A stretch of 64,000 nt of DNA from Hydnum rufescens UP504 (GCA_014904985.1 MU128975.1:180401-244400); one strand, 5' to 3'. Positions 42,350-54,060 are shown, counted from the first letter of the stretch. Translations and numbers: made by a program. Notes: generated by a model from the letters alone, not told the origin.

Positions 42350-45300
42350 TAGGGCTCCTACCGGATCGGATTCGGGCGGATTCGGATTCTATCCGCCGGA
42401 TTGAGGTTCATATGAAAGCCAATCTGAGTCCGCGGATTGAAATCCGTCGGATTGGCGGTTCATCCGCGGATTGCTATCAGTCACAGAGAGGTATCTATAT
42501 ACACAACAGACAGTATGGTTGATATCAAAGTTTCCGCTCTGAAAGTAATAAATTTCTAAATAGCATGAGTTTTGAAATTGTGTCAGCCTTTAGGGAAGCT
42601 CGACGGATGGATATGATATCCCGGCCAGTGTTCAGTGTGCGCTCCACCATCACCAGATGAACCTAAAAGTTTGAGTTAGGCAAGGGAAATAGATTAGTCA
42701 CTCAACATACCTGGAATTGCCAGGTAATCCCTTGCTGTGCTGGCAAGATTAGGAAATATATATTGATTGGCCTTCCACCAGGCGAGAGGATCAGAATCTG
42801 TTGCTGTGCATGGCCCAGACAGATAGCGGTGCATCTCTTGCTCTATGGTCTCTACTTCGGGATTGGAGGATGCTAGGGAATCCAAGAATGTCGCCTTTCG
42901 TCAAAAAAACTTGGCATGGCACTTTTTGACTTTGGAATAGACATTGGGACTACTGGAGTGGCAGTGTTACGCCTCTGGAGATCGGCAGCAAGGGATTCCC
43001 AACACTCCATGACCCATGTTTCATCAAATATATCGAGATTGTTCTTGAACAGCGCATCTTTGTATCGTGGGTCAAGAACTAAGAGAAAATTTATCATAGG
43101 GAAATCCAAGGACATTATAATGATGACTCACAAGTTGCGAAGTAATAGTATTCCGATTCCATTAGTGGATTTATCAAAGTACTTCAGGAGTTTTTCTTTG
43201 CATGCATCCACACCAGCTGTGAGTGTCGGTGAGGATCTAATGGCTGGATTGGCCTCAAATTTTTCGATATGGTGCATGATCCCAACATAGATGAATAGGG
43301 ATGCACTCAATGTCGGGTATTTTTGACCCGAGATGAATGTTGAAGCATTGCAGAATATCTACATAGTCGGAAATGGGGGGATATATTATTAGTAGAGAGA
43401 TACATTATGACAACATGCAAGGAAAAATACCTTAAGGAAGTCCATTATCATTTTGGCCATATCCCACTCCACGGAGGTAATGGAATATTTGTGATAGATT
43501 TTCAAACGTGAGTCGGCACACATCTCATCAATTGCCTACACACCCAGATGTTGAGAATAAAGCTAATTTGAATAAACTCTATGGCTTTACTTACCTCTCG
43601 ATAGGTCCAGGCATGCTCCATCATGAAGTATGTGCTGTTCCAGCGTGTGACAATGTCAAGGATGAGGATCAGAATTGTGAGTTTCTGGCACTCGTTCCCC
43701 CCACTGTTCCGGGCATGACTATCATTCAAGCATTGTATGGCAGCTGCAAAATCCTCTGTCTGCTGTGGAGAGGACCGCACAAGTTTGCTCAGACATTGTA
43801 TCTAGGTAATTGTTTGTATTAAGTAATATGGGAATTGCCGGAAAACTCACCTTCTGAACGACTGCACTAATATCGATGTCCTCCCCCTCCTGCATATTTA
43901 GCAGTGCTTCATCAGTCATATTACCAAGACCATCCTCTGCTGCTATGCTCTCCACAGCCTCACTGTCCATTTCGATGGCCTGTTCGATCTCCCCACTCCA
44001 AATATCTGATTTCTTGACTGCCTTGACCGCGACTAATAATTCCATCATGGCCAGATGTATCACATGTGCCAGGCACTGGATGGTAGATCGGTCTTTGTCA
44101 TACTCATTTTCTGGATGTGTGCGCTGAAGGTTGTTGATGAGGTGCGACATAAGGGTGCCATTATTACTTGCATTGTCTGCAGTGACGGTGAGAAACTGGA
44201 GGATAATATTATAGAATGAGTATACTGACATCTCCTACACTTCCATACGAACCTTCTTGATAATTTGTAACTCCTTAAGAGTCACATGAATGCATTTCAC
44301 CATATTCTCTCTGCTGTGAGCACCTTTCATCTTGGTGAAATCCAGCATGCTCTCATGAAGCTGCCAGTCTTTGTCAATGTATGCACCACAGATAGATAGA
44401 AAAGGGATGCAGTTAGGAGAGGTCCATGCATCACATGCAAGCGCAATTGTTCCTGGTACCGTCTACCCAAATGGCTGCGCTGAGGATGAGCCTGTCTTTT
44501 GGAAGCCAGATACATACCTTGAGTTTCTCCACCAATCGGATCCGCCCTTTTCCTGCTTCCTCTAGCACAATCTCCTTCATGCGATCTGCATGAACCAATT
44601 TTTTTTCAAGCATAGGCTTTAAGAATGAGACCAAGTTTCGAAATTCAGGGACCTCAACCTCTGTGAAGGGTTGGTTTGAGACAACAATCCACTGTGTAAG
44701 GCGGCGGTTCCACTCTTCCCAATCAAAGGGCTTATTTGTGCCATGATTAGTCTCCACCATGCGCCAAGGTAAGTCTACTTACTTTGCCAAAGTCCAGGGT
44801 TTTCTGACTAGACACCTGCCTCTCGGCATTCTGATGAGGATTCAGAACTTCATTATCCTTTTCAAGTGCCACACTCCACTTTTGATTGTGGTGTTTTTCG
44901 AAGTGGGTGTTGAATGTTCCTGTCCCACCTTGGTTTTTTTTCCCCCATTTCCAACCATCATGAGTCTGGCGCATAGTCTTGCAGAAAGCAAGTTTTCCAT
45001 TGTCGTCATAAATCTTGGTACTTTCGCCAATTTGGAGGAAGGTGTATATGAGTGATCTACTGCGTGAGAATGCAGGATGGTCAGCAGCGCAAGATTGCTT
45101 TGGACGGTCTTTAAATTGGATACGGTGTGCTAAGGAGCGAACTTCATCTTCTTCATCAGATACCTGCTTTTCAGCAGGGTCCTCGGTCGACGGCTGACTT
45201 TGAGCTGCTCGGCTGTTGCTTTCGTGGGAGGCCACCAGTGTCTGTCCTCCGACCGAAGGATTTAACTCGGAGAGAGCAGGGCCAGCTGCATTAGCCTGCC

Positions 45301-45680
45301 CCTTGAATGGCACATTGGAAGAGGACAAGGTCTTGCTCTTCTTTGTCTTTTTCTTCTTTATGAGTTCAACCTCTTCAATATCGGAATCGGCACCATCCAG
45401 AGCCCTGTTAGAGCGCTTGCGGTTACGGGCACCTTCCAAAATGAGCTCAGGGTCGGGTTCATCGCGAGGGGGCATTGATACGGACGTATCACAGGGACTG
45501 TATAGATTATAAAATCGGATTTAAATCTGGATCACTAAGGTCCAAGAATCCGCAGATCAACCGCGGATTGGTCGGATTGCAATCTGCGGATTGATGTAGA
45601 TTGATTCCCCAATCTGAATCCGGAATCCGGAATCCGATCCGGCGGATCATCCGGCACAATCCGATCTGGTAGGAGCCCTA
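42350..45680. mobile_element. Full-length hAT-superfamily DNA transposon
   Basis: 3,331 bp bounded by 13-bp terminal inverted repeats: TAGGGCTCCTACC at 42350 and GGTAGGAGCCCTA ending at 45680. Subterminal regions at both ends are packed with short CCGGAT/ATCCGC motifs. It splits repeat A: GCCACAC occurs just left (42340-42346) and GCCACACG just right (45681-45688), against a single GCCACACG in the empty copy (40164-40171). This fits an 8-bp hAT target duplication with one altered base, and two extra bases (GG) at the left junction. The transposase lies on the minus strand inside. Confidence 0.92.
42600..45475 (-). CDS. hAT transposase with BED-type zinc finger
   Basis: Catalyses cut-and-paste transposition of the surrounding element. 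The N-terminal exon (44747-45475) starts MPPRDEPDPELILEGARNRK, has a Lys-rich basic patch, and then a BED-like finger (FCKTMRQTHDGWKWG, FNTHFEKHHNQKW). Next come RRLTQWIVVSNQPFTEVE; ALACDAWTSPNCIPFLSICG; FLTVTADNASNNGTLMSHLI; IQCLAHVIHLAMMELL; DIVTRWNSTYFMMEHA; LSASLFIYVGIMHHIEKFEA; and VLDPRYKDALFKNNL. The C-terminal hAT dimerisation motif is at 42694-42885 (EMHRYLSGPC, DPLAWWKANQYIFPNLASTA). Blocks are joined by short introns. The catalytic Asp of TADNASNN and the late W region are present, so it may be functional; the exact exon chain and stop were not finished. Confidence 0.85.
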
Positions 45681-46482
45681 GCCACACGTGATTTCTCTTT
45701 GGACGTGTATTTTTCCAGACTCGCCGACGATAACGACACTAATAATTGGTGACGTTCGATTTCGACTTGAACCCTTTCCTTGAACGAAGCCTTCCTAAAT
45801 CTAGCGAGATCCAACCACCACTCGCCCGATTTGGAGTTCCTGTATACGGGACTCCCGTGCTTCCAAATCCATTGTAAAGATTTCGCAAACTGCGTTACAC
45901 GTATGCGAGCTTCTACCTTCTACTGCCATTTCTGCAAAGTGGTCATTATGATTGCAAGACCAGTTATCTAAACTGGGGCGTTCAAAATTCATAATTGGAA
46001 CTATCCACAGATTCACCATGATGGAATTCAAACCAGCCATGGCCTCAAGCCATCGACTGGTCTGGCCCCACACAGAAATAATGGTGGCAAGAACCATCCA
46101 GCAACCAGTTCTCCCAGTGCCCCCTCTTCTCCATCATTGTCGTAGTCTGCCCCCTTGTTTTTCTGGGGCTCAGGCGAATCATCCGGACGAGGGATATACA
46201 CACGTGCCAAGGATCGGAGTAGACCGATTTCTTCGGCGCCTGTCAGATAACTGTCGAGACGTGCGAGAAAGTAAAAAAAAAAGCCGCCCAGCATCTGGTC
46301 GAGTAAGAACAATCCTAGGGCCTGTCATGGTCTCCTTCGGAGCCCCGATAATGTCGAACGGCTTTACCGGGATTGTCCAGGGTAACCATATTTTCCCTTT
46401 GAATTTGGGCCTCACCCTAGTCTCGATCTCGCGCCCCCCTTATACCTGGACTACAGGCAAGTTCTGTGCCCCACAACCATTG
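45681..46482. repeat. Repeat A, copy 2, right part
   Basis: Continues 42349 across the hAT insertion and matches 40164-40960 nearly base for base. The match ends at about 46482, where unrelated sequence begins. Confidence 0.85.
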
Positions 46483-47444
46483 ACCTCTTTGTGTTCAGCC
46501 AACTCCAAGGCCCTGTTATTTGAACCGATGCCTCTTTTGCATCGCGCGACGTCTCGCCCGTGTCTGCGTCTATATCGAAGTATCTCCAGGTATCATTGCC
46601 CAAATGAACGGTTTTTCAAATTCCCCACAGCGCCCCCTTTGTGGGCACCTCAGAGGACGATGCCAGGGGAATTAAATTTGTTACTCACGTTCGTCCATAT
46701 GAGAGTAATGATAGAAGTACTGCTGTTAGTGAAATTAAAGAATCGTTGTGGAGGATGACTCAAGGCCGGAAGTGGAATAAAAGTGGACCCCCGCTATCGA
46801 TATCCCTGGAATCCTGCGCGGGCGGTGTTTCGTGGAGAACACGACCTCTTGCGACGACAATTCAAGTTTCGTGAAAGGATATACCTATTTTGTGATAGGT
46901 ACATACAAGTTCGCTAACAACCAGTTGGGTGACTCCAAGAATATTCCATATCACGCCCCGACATTCCTGGGGATAGATAGCCCGGGAGATAGAGCCAGAC
47001 GGTGGCCTTTGGTCCGATAGAACTCGCACATTCGAATGAGGAGAATAGATACTGGCTCCAGATAGTTGCGAAGAACCAGCACAATAGGGAAACGTGGGGA
47101 GGAGATAGTAACCACGGCGCGATTCAAAGGCAGCGGAACATTAGCGACGAAACGGCATCGTTATATCATAGGGACTGGAGGCACAGGAGTAGAGCAACGA
47201 GGTGGAAGGGAAGGGACTACTCGTGCTCCTCTGCTGATTAGTGACCGGAGTCACTGGACAATGTGGGTAGACCCCTTGTCCAAGGGGTGTTGGCACGACG
47301 TGGATAGCACACATGCAAGGAGGCTTATATGCAGTGTGCACCCCACAACACGATCTGAAATGGATCATTATGATGTCAGGAATAATTATTTGACTGTGAT
47401 CACCAGCACTCGGCAGGGAGCGATGGTTGAGACTGCCTATGCAT
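46483..47444. other. No gene recognised
   Basis: CpG content is normal. Several short plus-strand frames exist (for example 47066-47446), but none has a known motif or consistent splice signals. It probably belongs to the repeat block. Confidence 0.35.
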
Positions 47445-47630
47445 AGTGTTGCTGCGACTGGCTCAACTGAATTGAGTCAAGTCAAGCCAAGTCCTGAGTC
47501 CTTTTTTTTCTCGCCAACTACAACCCATTGGGGCGTTTTTTTTGCCGCAGGATGCAAGACAAGGGATCCAAATGATAGATGTCGGAGACAAATAGTAATG
47601 TGTACTGTACTCGAGCAGGGCACCTATTGA
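47445..47630 (+). repeat. Dispersed 170-bp repeat, copy 2
   Basis: Same-orientation match to 36145-36320 (GAGTCAAGTCAAGCCAAGTCCTGAGTCC, TTTTTCTCGCCAACTAC, GCAGGATGCAAGA). It lies exactly at the border between normal DNA on the left and the CpG-depleted domain on the right. Confidence 0.65.
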
Positions 47631-48359
47631 TTGCATGTTGTATTATTTAAGTTGATATTGTTAGGGGACTCCAACAATAGCTAGTTAGGCCATATTTCCT
47701 GGGTTCCCGCATGCTCCATGTTCTCTGCAATTTGAGGGAATCTGGCCTTAGGTTTTTGCACTCAGCCAGGTAGTGCCTATGATAAGGTATGGAGTTCTCA
47801 TGGTTGTAAGCCCCATAAACCCTGTCAGCCACATGTACTGCCAGTCCATGGTCACCAGGGCTGGCTGCATGATCAATTGGAGTTGAGCTGGCATTGAGTG
47901 CAACACATTGGCATTGTGCTGAATGTTCTTGAGCATTTTTTTGCTTGTAACACCTCAATTTGACTCCAATCACCTTGCTTCTTTCACATTCTCTCCCTGT
48001 GTCAAACCTCTAATCTGACATGCCTAAATCCAAGCATGCAGTGAAGACAAATTTTGTATCAAAACCACTTGTCTATTGTAAAATCCCTGCTACTCAGAAA
48101 CTAAACCTGACTAGTAGGCAGTTTGAACTAGTGATGCCAAGGTTTGGTTTGGTGCAGTTCAAGGCCTGTTGTTGGTAAACCTGAACCTGAACCCAAGGTC
48201 AGCCTGGTCAGCCATATAGAAGGGCCTTAAAAGGAGGGACATATTTGATGCAATAAACCCCTCAGAAAAACCAAGGCATGTGAGTTTCCGGAAATCTGCA
48301 TAGTGTCGGCGCATTTGGCAGCTCGGCAGTGGATCAGGATGGAGTTATATTCATAAGAA

Positions 48360-48450
48360 ATTAGATTCTTTTGTGTTAGTTGTGTAGTGTGCTGGGGGTT
48401 TGGGTTTGTCTTTAGGGTGACTTTTGGTATGACCCCGGTTTGAATCCTGC
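48360..48450 (+). repeat. Possible tRNA-derived SINE head
   Basis: GGTTTGAATCCTGC at about 48438-48451 is one C-to-T change from a Pol III B box (GGTTCGAATCC), with a weak A-box-like TTAGTTGTGTAGTG about 60 bp upstream. Without a tRNA fold or 3' tail it is only suggestive. Confidence 0.25.
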
Positions 48451-49022
48451 TGAGGCCAAAGTGCCATGAAAATTTTGAAGTAAGTGTGTATCTGGTACTG
48501 GGGCACGGAACCTCTAAGCCCTTTGTGGAATCCTGTTTCAGCTTCATCTGGATGACACCTCACCACCCCCTTCCCCTTGTCACACTCATGCACATGAGAA
48601 GCCCAAAATTTCCTTTTTTGGAATTCCTAAGAATCTTCTTCCAATCTGCTCAAAAATTGCCAAATAGCTTTAAAATATCCCCTGATGCATATATTTCCAG
48701 CACCTAGATGTTGTATCTACAAACTTATGCACCCCTCAACTTGCACTGGCGTTGAGTTCAGGCATGGGCATTTCCGAAACCTCATGTGCTTCGGTTTTTT
48801 TGAGGGGTTTATTGCGCCAATTGAGGGACATGTTGATGACTTAGGTAGGCCTAAATGGCTGAAATCATGGTTGATGTCAAGTGATGATCAAAAAACTGAA
48901 TCTTGACAATGGGAAACTACAATTTGACAATCTTTTGACATGAATCATTGTCAAGTGCCTCATTTATTGGGACTTGTGCAAAATCTCAGTCTACCAACCA
49001 AATATGGGTTAAGAGTATAGTA

Positions 49023-52000
49023 TTACTGAAAGTCTCCTATTACATTGTCTATTAATGTGATAAATCCAAGATCCTCAGTCTCTATATCTTCCTCTACTTC
49101 TCCATCTTGATCATCATCTGAAGATACAGCATCATCATCATCACCATCTACATTAGGCACATGGACTCATATGTGTGATGCATGATGTTCCAGTGTTGGG
49201 GGGGGGGGAAGAAACTCATCCCAGCTTGGGGCAGTAGACAGAGTAGGAAGATGGATCATGTTCACCCTCCAGAGTTCTAGCCACTCATACAATTGATGGA
49301 GTCAGCAAAGTGCAAAGAATGATACTTCATCATCTGCTTCTTTGACTAGTCTCTTGACTGCCCAATATTCCATGTAGAACCATGTTTGAAGGTTACTGCT
49401 CTCCACCTTGCACCTCTCCAACTCTTGCTCACAATTAACCACTTCTTGTGCCATGAAAATACCCTTTTTGACCAAAGCATCCACCAACCACTGAGGACGA
49501 ACACCATCAGGAAAGTCTCCAATGTCAGCCCACACATCCTCCCATATATCCTGATCCACATCCATCTTGTACAAACCCTCCTTTAAAAGCAAGGGAGGAA
49601 TATATGCACTTTTTGATATTGTCCTTGATGTCTGATGATATTCTGCCATCTCCTTTATCTTTGCATTGCATTTTTTCATTGTTGCATCAATCCTGGATGA
49701 GTGATGGTGTACTGCCTTCTCAACATGCACCTTTGTCTTCTGGTCCAATATTCATGTAGAATGGGTGCAATCCAGTGTTGCAAGTTCAAATTTGTGGGCA
49801 CATAACTTCTGCACAAGCTGCTCATGAAGAATGTGAAGATTAAGCTGCATTGTGATCCATCTATCCTTCTTCAGTTGCTCTAGTTTCCATGCTGCCACCC
49901 TATCCCCTAATTTCAGCCCTTCTGTCCTTTTCTTGATATTGGACTGAAGTTGACTAATAGCCAGCTTGGTCAAATGAACCCTTTCCTGCCACTCAACAAG
50001 TATGGCTTCACCAGCAGAGTCTTCAGGGATCACATCATTGCCTTCACTAATCAGTTCCTGTAGGTTCTCTTGTTGTGCCTCTAACATCAACTGCAAGGAC
50101 AGGATGTGCTCTATTGCACAAGCCACTTGGGTTTTTGACTGCTGCATGATAGGTTTACTATGATATGCACATTGCTCTTTGAATTGGTGGAGGAGGTACT
50201 TGATTGAAAATGTACTTTTGGCAAGCTTCTCTTTAGCCTCATCCAACTGATATTGAGCTCAATCAACATGGACCTGCAGCCATTTTCCAAAGTCCCCCCA
50301 CTTCTCTTCATCAATGTGTTCCACTTGTAGATCAAGAATGAAAAGGTGTTGATGATAGCCTGTTATCCTAAGGCATGGAATAAGTTGGCAGAGTTCACTC
50401 CAAAAACATTCACACCCTTCTCCATCTGAGAGGCCCCAAATTGTGCTCTTTCTTGGATGGTACCAGAGTTGGCATGTCCACTGGTGGCCATAAGCATGGA
50501 AAATTGAGATGCCCCACTTGAGATGTGGAGACCAGTCAGGCATGAAATTCCATTTCTTCAATGACTGGTCCATTTGGCAGCCAATATTGTACAAAACACC
50601 AATTCTCCAGCAATGAGGCAAATGCTTGAAAAGGAAATCAAGAAGAGTGAATGCATAGAACTGTTTTTCACCAGCAGTCCACATGCTAGCAATAACTAGG
50701 GGAATATCATGGCAGCAGAGCATGGCAAGAACACCAGTATCACTGAAATATTGAGTCAAAGCCTTGACATGGTTTCCATCTGCAGCAATAAAGGACTTGC
50801 CACATGCACTATATGTCGAATTTGGCATTTTAAGATTGTCCTCCACCTTGTCTTCATCCTCTACAGTGTGTGCCTCACTTTCCATGGTCTTGTTGGCTTT
50901 TCACTTCTGCCCAGCTCAGGCTGAGGACTTCTTGGGTCGAAGGTCAAGGATTTTGGCCTCCCACAGTTCCAAATCTCTCCATGATAGCTCAATTGTTCTT
51001 GGTGACACAACAAAGGGATCCTGGGTCCCAGTCTTGCCCTGATGACCAGCATGTTGGTCCAAGTCTTGCTGATGTTTCAATTGGAAGTTTGCATTGAGGC
51101 ACACAATGGCATCAACCTTCAAATCCCCATTCTCTGAGCTATTACTACCAAAACATAAGGGACACCATGTCTGCAGATAGGTACTAGGAACATTGTGATC
51201 ACTCAGGAAGGTTGCAGTGTTCTGTGCATTTGAATACTCTCACCCATTGACCGAGGTAGTCTTGTCCAACTGGGGTGCCACACAATCTTCACCACTAAGA
51301 AGGGCTTGCAAACAATCCACCAATTTTTCAACCTCTGCATTGACAAGTCTCACAAGCTGCTGGTAATGAGCAAGTGCATTGGCAAAGTGATGGCGAAACA
51401 AATCAGCAGTCACAAAGCAGTATCTGCAGGCCTTCAGGTACTTGACTAGTGTTGCAGCCCAACCTCTTTCATTGGGTGCAATGTGGAGGAAGAGCTCAGC
51501 AATGAATTCTAGCATATTGAGGCTGACAGCTAGGGCAGGATGAACCAGAGAACATGGGAAAAAACCACATTGCACAAGTTGAACCGGGGCAGGTCTGCAT
51601 TTGCAAATGTCCAGTGTAATGTCCTTGACACATTCCATATGCACACAGACCACCTCAAGTGAGTGGTGTTGGCTGCCACATTTGCAGATGAACCAACTTT
51701 GCTCTTCAGCTTGGTAAGCACCAGAGTGTTCTCTTTGGAATCTCATGTATGGTCGAATAAGAGCAGGCAATACACTTGTACTCCAGTGGTGTGCCTGCAT
51801 GTGCCCCCAAGGAGCATGTCATGAACATTGGTCATCAATGACTTGGATGTTTGATGAAATTAAGACATCTGTTGAGTCATATTGAACATCCAGGTACTCT
51901 GAAGTAATGAAATCCAATGCTGCAGGACTCTGAGAGTCAAGGAGATCTGGGAAAGAGGGAGATTGAGTACCAGTTGAGTGCCCACTGGGGATGTGTGTAG

Positions 52001-52127
52001 CTGACCCTGTATTGGTGGCAGACATGGCATTCCAAACCCATACCCAACTGGCCCTGGAAGCCCCATTTGAGGAGCCAGGCCTGCATGCACTTCTTTTCCT
52101 GGCATTTCTCATAGCATTGCTGATCAT
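49023..52127 (-). pseudogene. KDZ-superfamily transposase with CxC1 cysteine cluster, copy 1 (TGA-riddled)
   Basis: One reading frame of 1,035 codons runs from ATG 52127 to TAA 49023-49025 without introns, broken only by eight in-frame TGA codons: 51819, 51240, 50916, 50901, 50259, 49752, 49302 and 49167. Order: N-terminal region; WSTSVLPALIRPYMRF; the CxC1 zinc cluster (WFICKCGSQHHSLEVVCVHM, LDICKCRPAPVQLVQCGFFP); CPLCFGSNSSENG with DAIVCLNANFQLK; the KDZ catalytic core (CGKSFIAADGNHVKAL, YFSDTGVLAMLCCHD, VLYNIGCQMDQSLKKW, FHAYGHQWTCQLWYHPRK, LSDGEGCECFWSEL); a coiled-coil region (LHQFKEQCAYHSKPIM); DVDQDIWEDVWADIGDF; and an Asp/Glu-rich tail. DDE-type transposition is the family activity. 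As read, the gene is inactive unless TGA is suppressed. Confidence 0.9.
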
Positions 52128-52159
52128 TCTAGAAAGAAGGTAGACACAAATTAGTTATG

Positions 52160-52730
52160 AGAAGTTTAGAATGAAATAAGGAGACAACTTACTTTACACA
52201 CTCACCCTTTAGGAATCTAAAAAGACCTTGAGAATGACAACTTGGTGGCCAGGAAAACAACAAATGTCAAGTAATGACAACATGTTGCTTAACCCAGAGA
52301 ACAAAGAGCAAGGCTTTGAGTGTGGGTTTCATCACAGCAAGCTTCATAGTCAAGGAGGAAGTTGTCAAGACATTTTCCCTTAAAATGCAGAGCATCTCTG
52401 CCTGTGGGCCATGGCATTGCACATGGATTTGCTACTCTGGCCATTGTTTCTGGGTCTGTTGATGTTGTTACATTACTGGTGTGGAATGTCTTTGGAGAGG
52501 TGAAAGGTTTATCAAAGTGAGAATTATCCCTGTGAGGACTGCCAGTTATAGAAGAAGGGTTGGGAGCTCCAATGACTGTCAAATAAAAATCTGGTTCAGC
52601 CAGTGTGTAGATGGGAGACTGTATTTCTGTTTATTCAAATGGGTTGGTTCACTTCAATGGTTGATCACTCTCTGCAAGATGTGTATGTGTTCAGTGGAGA
52701 ATGGGATGTGATATGGACTAGCTATAGTCA
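52160..52730. other. 5' flank of KDZ copy 1, no gene
   Basis: CpG-poor sequence upstream of the minus-strand transposase. No known coding content. Presumably promoter and subterminal DNA of the element. Confidence 0.35.
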
Positions 52731-52825
52731 TAGATGCATATAGGAAGGCTTGTATGTCATATGGAATGCTTATAGGAAGGCTTATATGTAGAGGATGCTT
52801 GTAGGAAGGCTTATACATATTCATG
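52731..52825. repeat. Short tandem repeat, about 34-bp period
   Basis: Three copies of a (A/G)TAGGAAGGCTT(G/A)TA(T/C)-type unit near 52738, 52772 and 52801, embedded in ATATG-rich DNA. They lie upstream of KDZ copy 1. Confidence 0.6.
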
Positions 52826-53540
52826 TTGTGTTGGTTCATTTACTGATATTTGTGTGTTCTTGTTTACATTCTCCTGGTCAAAATGCGGATATCTGTGGGT
52901 TATAGAATGGTCAGTGCTTGGTTAGTCTTGTTAGTATGCTTCTATCTTCTTTCCTGACTCATATTTCATTATGCTTACTTTTTCCTTGGATGTCCAGCAA
53001 CTCTAACCTTAGGTTCTGCAACTATCCTTGACTTTAGTATTTCATGTAGAAGACTTCCAGTAGCTTGGTCTCAACAACCTTGAAGATGACTTAGCTCCAG
53101 ATGGCTTTAGATAGACTGTTCTTTAGATTATAAGCAGAATGGTTGACAGTAGTTGACAGTGGTTGATTTTCAGAGTGAGGAGATGGGGGGGTACAAGAAA
53201 ATCTGCTAGCTTATATACCTTTCTGAAGGTGGCTGTGCATGGAGCAAGAACAAAAGAGTAATAATGCTTATGAGATCATACTGATGTCATGGGGAAGTCA
53301 TAGTGGAGTAGAACAAGAGAGAAATAACAAAATGATGTCATAATGTGGTCATAGCTGAGTCATCCATAGAGTGCAATGTCATTCATAAAGAGAACAAAAG
53401 GATTCATAAAAGGAATGATGTCACTAATTTGCTGAGCTTGTGGAGTAGTTGGAGCATGATGTCACTGGTCTTGTGATGTATCTTGGAGCTCATGGGAAGC
53501 AAAATTAAGGGACATGTCTGGGTTTTGGAGATTAATCTGA

Positions 53541-53625
53541 GCCTAGTCCAGTGATTAAGGTGTTTGTGTTACTGGTTAATAATAGGAACAAGTGCATGGT
53601 GTGGGATTCAATGCAGAGACAGCAG
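53541..53625 (+). repeat. Possible tRNA-derived SINE-like segment
   Basis: CCTAGTCCAGTGATTAAGG (about 53542-53560) resembles a Pol III A box with flanking D-arm sequence (consensus TGGTCCAGTGGTTAAGG), and GGGATTCAATGC about 60 bp later resembles a worn B box. It sits in the CpG-free stretch, so C-to-T decay of the boxes is expected. No complete tRNA fold. Confidence 0.3.
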
Positions 53626-53650
53626 TTTGTATCCATAATAGGCATTGTTG

Positions 53651-54060
53651 GTACCATTTGATGAAGATTTTTAATAGCTTTCTGGGTGCAGTGGTTCTGA
53701 GCAGGTCAGATGCAAACTGACAGAGAAATTCGTAAAATACTGATGGGTATTGATTCTGATAGTAATATTGTTCTGTAGAGTGCAGTTTTGATCTTTTCTT
53801 TATGCTGCTGGTACTATTAGATGCAGATTCTTAACATCTTTCTAGGTGTGGTGGTTCCGAGAATATTGGATGTGAACTGACAGAGAAATTTGTTTATTAC
53901 TGGAAATTCCAGATTTTGATAATAAAATTGGTCTGGAGAGTGCAGTTTTGGTCCGTTTGACTTGTGTTTGGTACCATTTGAAAGGTGTGAATCATAGCTT
54001 TCCAGGTGTTATATGGGCGTATGTTTATGATCAAAACTGACAGAGTTATAGAACAAATTT
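53651..54060. repeat. Tandem repeat, exact 160-bp period, three copies
   Basis: GGTACCATTTGATG, GGTACTATTAGATG and GGTACCATTTGAAA begin at 53650, 53810 and 53970, exactly 160 bp apart. Each is followed by AGCTTTC/ATCTTTC-CAGGTG, then AACTGACAGAG (53716, 53876, 54036 region) and TGGTCTGGAGAGTGCAGTTTT-like ends. Copies diverge mainly by transitions. Confidence 0.75.

Noticed and set aside
42350..45680. MITE or LTR element
   Set aside because: The element is 3.3 kb, codes for a hAT transposase, and has short terminal inverted repeats with about 8-bp target duplication, not LTRs.
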